Assembly (NCBI GenBank): GCA_021833045.1
Contig: JAKBGP010000037.1
Span: 1 to 12,959 of the forward strand
DNA from: Thermoplasmata archaeon
Lineage (GTDB): Archaea > Thermoplasmatota > Thermoplasmata > Thermoplasmatales > Thermoplasmataceae
DNA: 12,959 nucleotides
Direction: 5' to 3'
In this document: positions 11,321 to 12,959 of the stretch, piece after piece
How the letters are laid out: every line of letters starts with the position of its first letter
Position numbering within the stretch: position 1 is the first letter of the stretch
Program-made: the position numbers and the translations under genes
The notes under the pieces: generated by a model
What the model was told of the DNA's origin: nothing
What the model saw: only the letters and a program-made list of their open reading frames with translations
Database searches by the model: none

Positions 11321-11839
11321 ATGACTGAAGAAAGGGCAGCAGTGTTAATAGATAACTATTATTTAAAAAAGGAAGTTTTAAATGAAGTGGAAAATGGGTT
11401 CAAATTAGATTATATGTCTTTTTGTGGCACGTTATGTAAGAATCATAACTCATCCCACTGGAAGACCTATGTGTACGATTGTGAGTTCAAGTCCAATGAG
11501 CTCTTATTGAGTTCTTTAGAGAAGTTGACTAACTTTACAATAAGGCGTGGTGAAAAGCAGAAGCAGGGGCTTCACTATGTACAAAAACAAGTTGACATTC
11601 AACTTGCAGTTGATATGATCACACTCACAAAAAACAATACAATACAAAACTTAATACTAGTTTCTGGTGATTCTGACTTCATACCCGCTGTTAGATATGT
11701 CCAAGATCAAGGTTCAAGAGTATACTTATGGACTGCTAAAAAAGACAAAAACGGAGACTTAGCACGAGCTTGTGATGGCGCATATGCGTTGAATGAAAAA
11801 GTCCTCGTTAGTTATTCAGGAAAGCATTCCACCAAATAG
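11321..11839 (+). CDS. NYN/LabA-like PIN-superfamily ribonuclease
   Basis: 172 residues with the motifs of the NYN (LabA/DUF88) family of metal-dependent RNases. VLIDNYYLKK (8-17) carries the first Asp (Asp11) with Asn12. KQVDIQLAVDMITL (89-102) carries Asp92 and Asp98, the pattern of the second acidic site. LILVSGDSDFIPAV (111-124) is the SGDSDF signature with Asp117 and Asp119. RVYLWTA and ACDGAYAL complete the Rossmann-like core. All acidic positions appear intact, so the enzyme should be active. It has its own promoter and no operon partner. NYN proteins act in RNA turnover and also occur as effectors in defence loci; the second reading is only suggested by the neighbouring cassette. Confidence 0.8.
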   Translation: MTEERAAVLIDNYYLKKEVLNEVENGFKLDYMSFCGTLCKNHNSSHWKTYVYDCEFKSNELLLSSLEKLTNFTIRRGEKQKQGLHYVQKQVDIQLAVDMITLTKNNTIQNLILVSGDSDFIPAVRYVQDQGSRVYLWTAKKDKNGDLARACDGAYALNEKVLVSYSGKHSTK

Positions 11840-11853
11840 TTCAAATTATGCCT

Positions 11854-11873
11854 ATTTTCCCTTATTTTTTATT
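11854..11873 (+). terminator. T-rich terminator candidate after the NYN gene
   Basis: The T-rich run ATTTTCCCTTATTTTTTATT starts about 15 nt after the NYN stop. Archaeal transcription commonly ends at such T tracts without a hairpin. Confidence 0.35.
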
Positions 11874-11950
11874 GAAATTATTTGAATCAGAGATTTATCA
11901 TCAGTAGATGAAAAATCAGGGAATTATTAGAAGAGAAAACAGAAAGGTTG

Positions 11951-12181
11951 ATGAAAGACAGATGCAAAAACACACTTTACTTAGTTAATGCGAACAAACA
12001 TAATGACAAGATGAGGAGTCACTTATATTGTGTAGGGGATATATTGCTGAACTCGACGAAACATTATCTTGATTGCAAATTGGAAAATGGTAAGGAAAAT
12101 ATCCTTCAGCAAGAGATAAATCCTTGTGATCCATTTGAAAAAGATATTGCAAATGGTTTCATACCCAGCCACGTTTTCTGA
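11951..12181 (+). CDS. Doubtful hypothetical protein, 76 aa
   Basis: ATG 11951 (or TTG 11948) opens a 76-residue frame, MKDRCKNTLYLVNANKHNDK through MRSHLYCVGDILLNS to NGFIPSHVF. AGAAAGG lies a few bases upstream. The same frame is open for another dozen codons before the start (IRELLEEKTERL), which look protein-like, so this may be the tail of a lost gene. The last 23 nt overlap the end of the convergent CorA gene. Composition is plausible for a protein, but no motif, promoter or family supports it. It fills the otherwise empty 11840-12158 interval. Confidence 0.3.
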   Translation: MKDRCKNTLYLVNANKHNDKMRSHLYCVGDILLNSTKHYLDCKLENGKENILQQEINPCDPFEKDIANGFIPSHVF

Positions 12182-12959
12182 ATATTAAAAGAAGTACTGA
12201 GGAAATAAGCAGCATGACAACTACCATACCATAAAACCCATAGATAGAAGATGAAGCAGGTTCGTAAAATCCTTTTGTGAAGTTCATTCCATAGAAACCT
12301 GTCAGGAATGTAAGGGGAAGGAAAATGGTGGCCACTAAGGTCAGCAACCTCAGTATATTATCGGTATACGCTGATCTAAGGGTGAAATACAAATCCCTGA
12401 TATCACCTGCTCTAAGAGTATACGAATCTAGTGCCTCAATCATCTGGAATGTATGATCATAGATATCCCTGAAATCATGGGAAAGATCAGGTGACAGAAA
12501 CTTTATTGCATCATTCTGTGCAAGGGACATCACATCCCTGTGCTGTGTCAAAGTGATTCTGAGATTTCCCATCTCCGATCTGGCCCGGGAAATGAAGGCC
12601 ATTATATTTTTCAGGTCATTAAGCTCCTTGGAAGTGATATTATCAAAGTCCAGCAGATCAACCCTGACCGAAACAAGCCAGTTCTCCATGTCAGAAAGTG
12701 CGCTGAAGAAAGAATCCACAGAAAAATCAAACACCTGGTGCATCACCAGTGAAGGGAAATTTTTCTCCTTCTTGACGGTCTTGGCACGGTTCCCAATGGA
12801 ATCAATAGAATGCTGCACCACAGAAGAAGGATTCTGGTGGAGTGTCAGCATTCCCTTCTCCATCAGTATGAGGAATATCTCCTCTGTATCATAACTGAAT
12901 TCATCTTTTCCCGTTTTAGTGACATTTTTCGATACCATGAAGGTATAGCCAGGATAATC
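12159..12959 (-). CDS. corA: CorA-type divalent cation (Mg2+) transporter, C-terminal part
   Basis: CorA proteins are pentameric membrane channels for Mg2+ (some for Co2+ or Ni2+). The minus-strand frame is open to the right edge of the window (DYPGYTF before Met at 12938), so the N-terminus is cut off; 266 residues are visible. The long helical cytoplasmic funnel (MENWLVSVRVDLLDFDN, then SYTLRAGDIRDLYFTLRSAY) leads into membrane helix 1 (LRLLTLVATIFLPLTFLTGF). The selectivity loop follows with the signature YGMNF, then a short loop, helix 2 (GFYGMVVVMLLISSVLLLIF) and a basic tail, RKRGWV. This layout is diagnostic. The codon use is richer in G and C than the neighbouring accessory genes, consistent with a core chromosomal gene bordering the island. 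Confidence 0.88.
   Translation of the reverse strand, partial: DYPGYTFMVSKNVTKTGKDEFSYDTEEIFLILMEKGMLTLHQNPSSVVQHSIDSIGNRAKTVKKEKNFPSLVMHQVFDFSVDSFFSALSDMENWLVSVRVDLLDFDNITSKELNDLKNIMAFISRARSEMGNLRITLTQHRDVMSLAQNDAIKFLSPDLSHDFRDIYDHTFQMIEALDSYTLRAGDIRDLYFTLRSAYTDNILRLLTLVATIFLPLTFLTGFYGMNFTKGFYEPASSSIYGFYGMVVVMLLISSVLLLIFRKRGWV

Noticed and set aside
1..12959. CRISPR array, tRNA, rRNA or intact insertion sequence
   Set aside because: No spaced direct repeats, tRNA cloverleaf, conserved rRNA stretch or transposase with catalytic motifs was found on reading both strands.

Overview
The window looks archaeal and most likely comes from a low-GC member of the Thermoplasmatota. The evidence is archaeal TATA-box promoters about 25 nt upstream of start codons (leaderless type), GGAGGTGA-type ribosome binding sites, arginine encoded almost only by AGG/AGA, and archaeal protein families (NurA, HerA, winged-helix regulators ending in a wing plus LTEKG motif, CorA). 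The lineage is an inference; no rRNA or tRNA gene is present.

Left flank (1-1340, minus strand): a chain of very small, poorly recognisable genes joined by ATGA stop/start overlaps, led by a ribbon-helix-helix (VapB-like) protein at 1095-1340. Two places look damaged: a one-base frameshift at a GGGG run near 554-557 and an in-frame TGA at 1009-1011. It resembles a plasmid- or virus-like operon that is partly decaying.

Central cassette (1341-8101, plus strand): a divergent promoter/operator region rich in inverted repeats (1344-1396) separates the flank from a co-directional operon. The order is a double winged-helix protein (1444-1968), a wHTH plus PD-(D/E)XK nuclease (1972-2754), two small related proteins carrying an EASSLIDKL-type module (the first apparently frameshifted), a 33-residue ORF, a large NurA-like nuclease (3231-5084), a HerA-like hexameric translocase ATPase (5081-6937) and a tRNA-guanine-transglycosylase-like protein with a C-terminal DUF6884-like domain (6980-8101). 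The last protein is best read as DpdA-like, an enzyme type that puts 7-deazaguanines into DNA in bacterial and phage Dpd systems. The working hypothesis is a modification-linked restriction system: base exchange marks self DNA while HerA-NurA and the PD-(D/E)XK nuclease act on unmarked DNA. The preQ0 substrate would have to come from the host's archaeosine pathway, since no deazaguanine synthesis gene lies in the window.

Right flank (8102-12959): a perfect 19-bp inverted repeat (8145-8200), a membrane protein interrupted by one in-frame amber codon (8324-9625), a decayed winged-helix gene (about 9633-9876), two small minus-strand proteins, a small two-helix membrane protein with a clean leaderless promoter, a probable minus-strand gene relic in a gene-free stretch (10876-11312), a NYN-domain ribonuclease (11321-11839), a doubtful small ORF and the C-terminal two thirds or so of a CorA-type metal transporter running off the right edge. 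The mix of one intact operon between broken and orphan genes is what an accessory or defence island looks like. No CRISPR array, intact transposase, tRNA or rRNA was seen.
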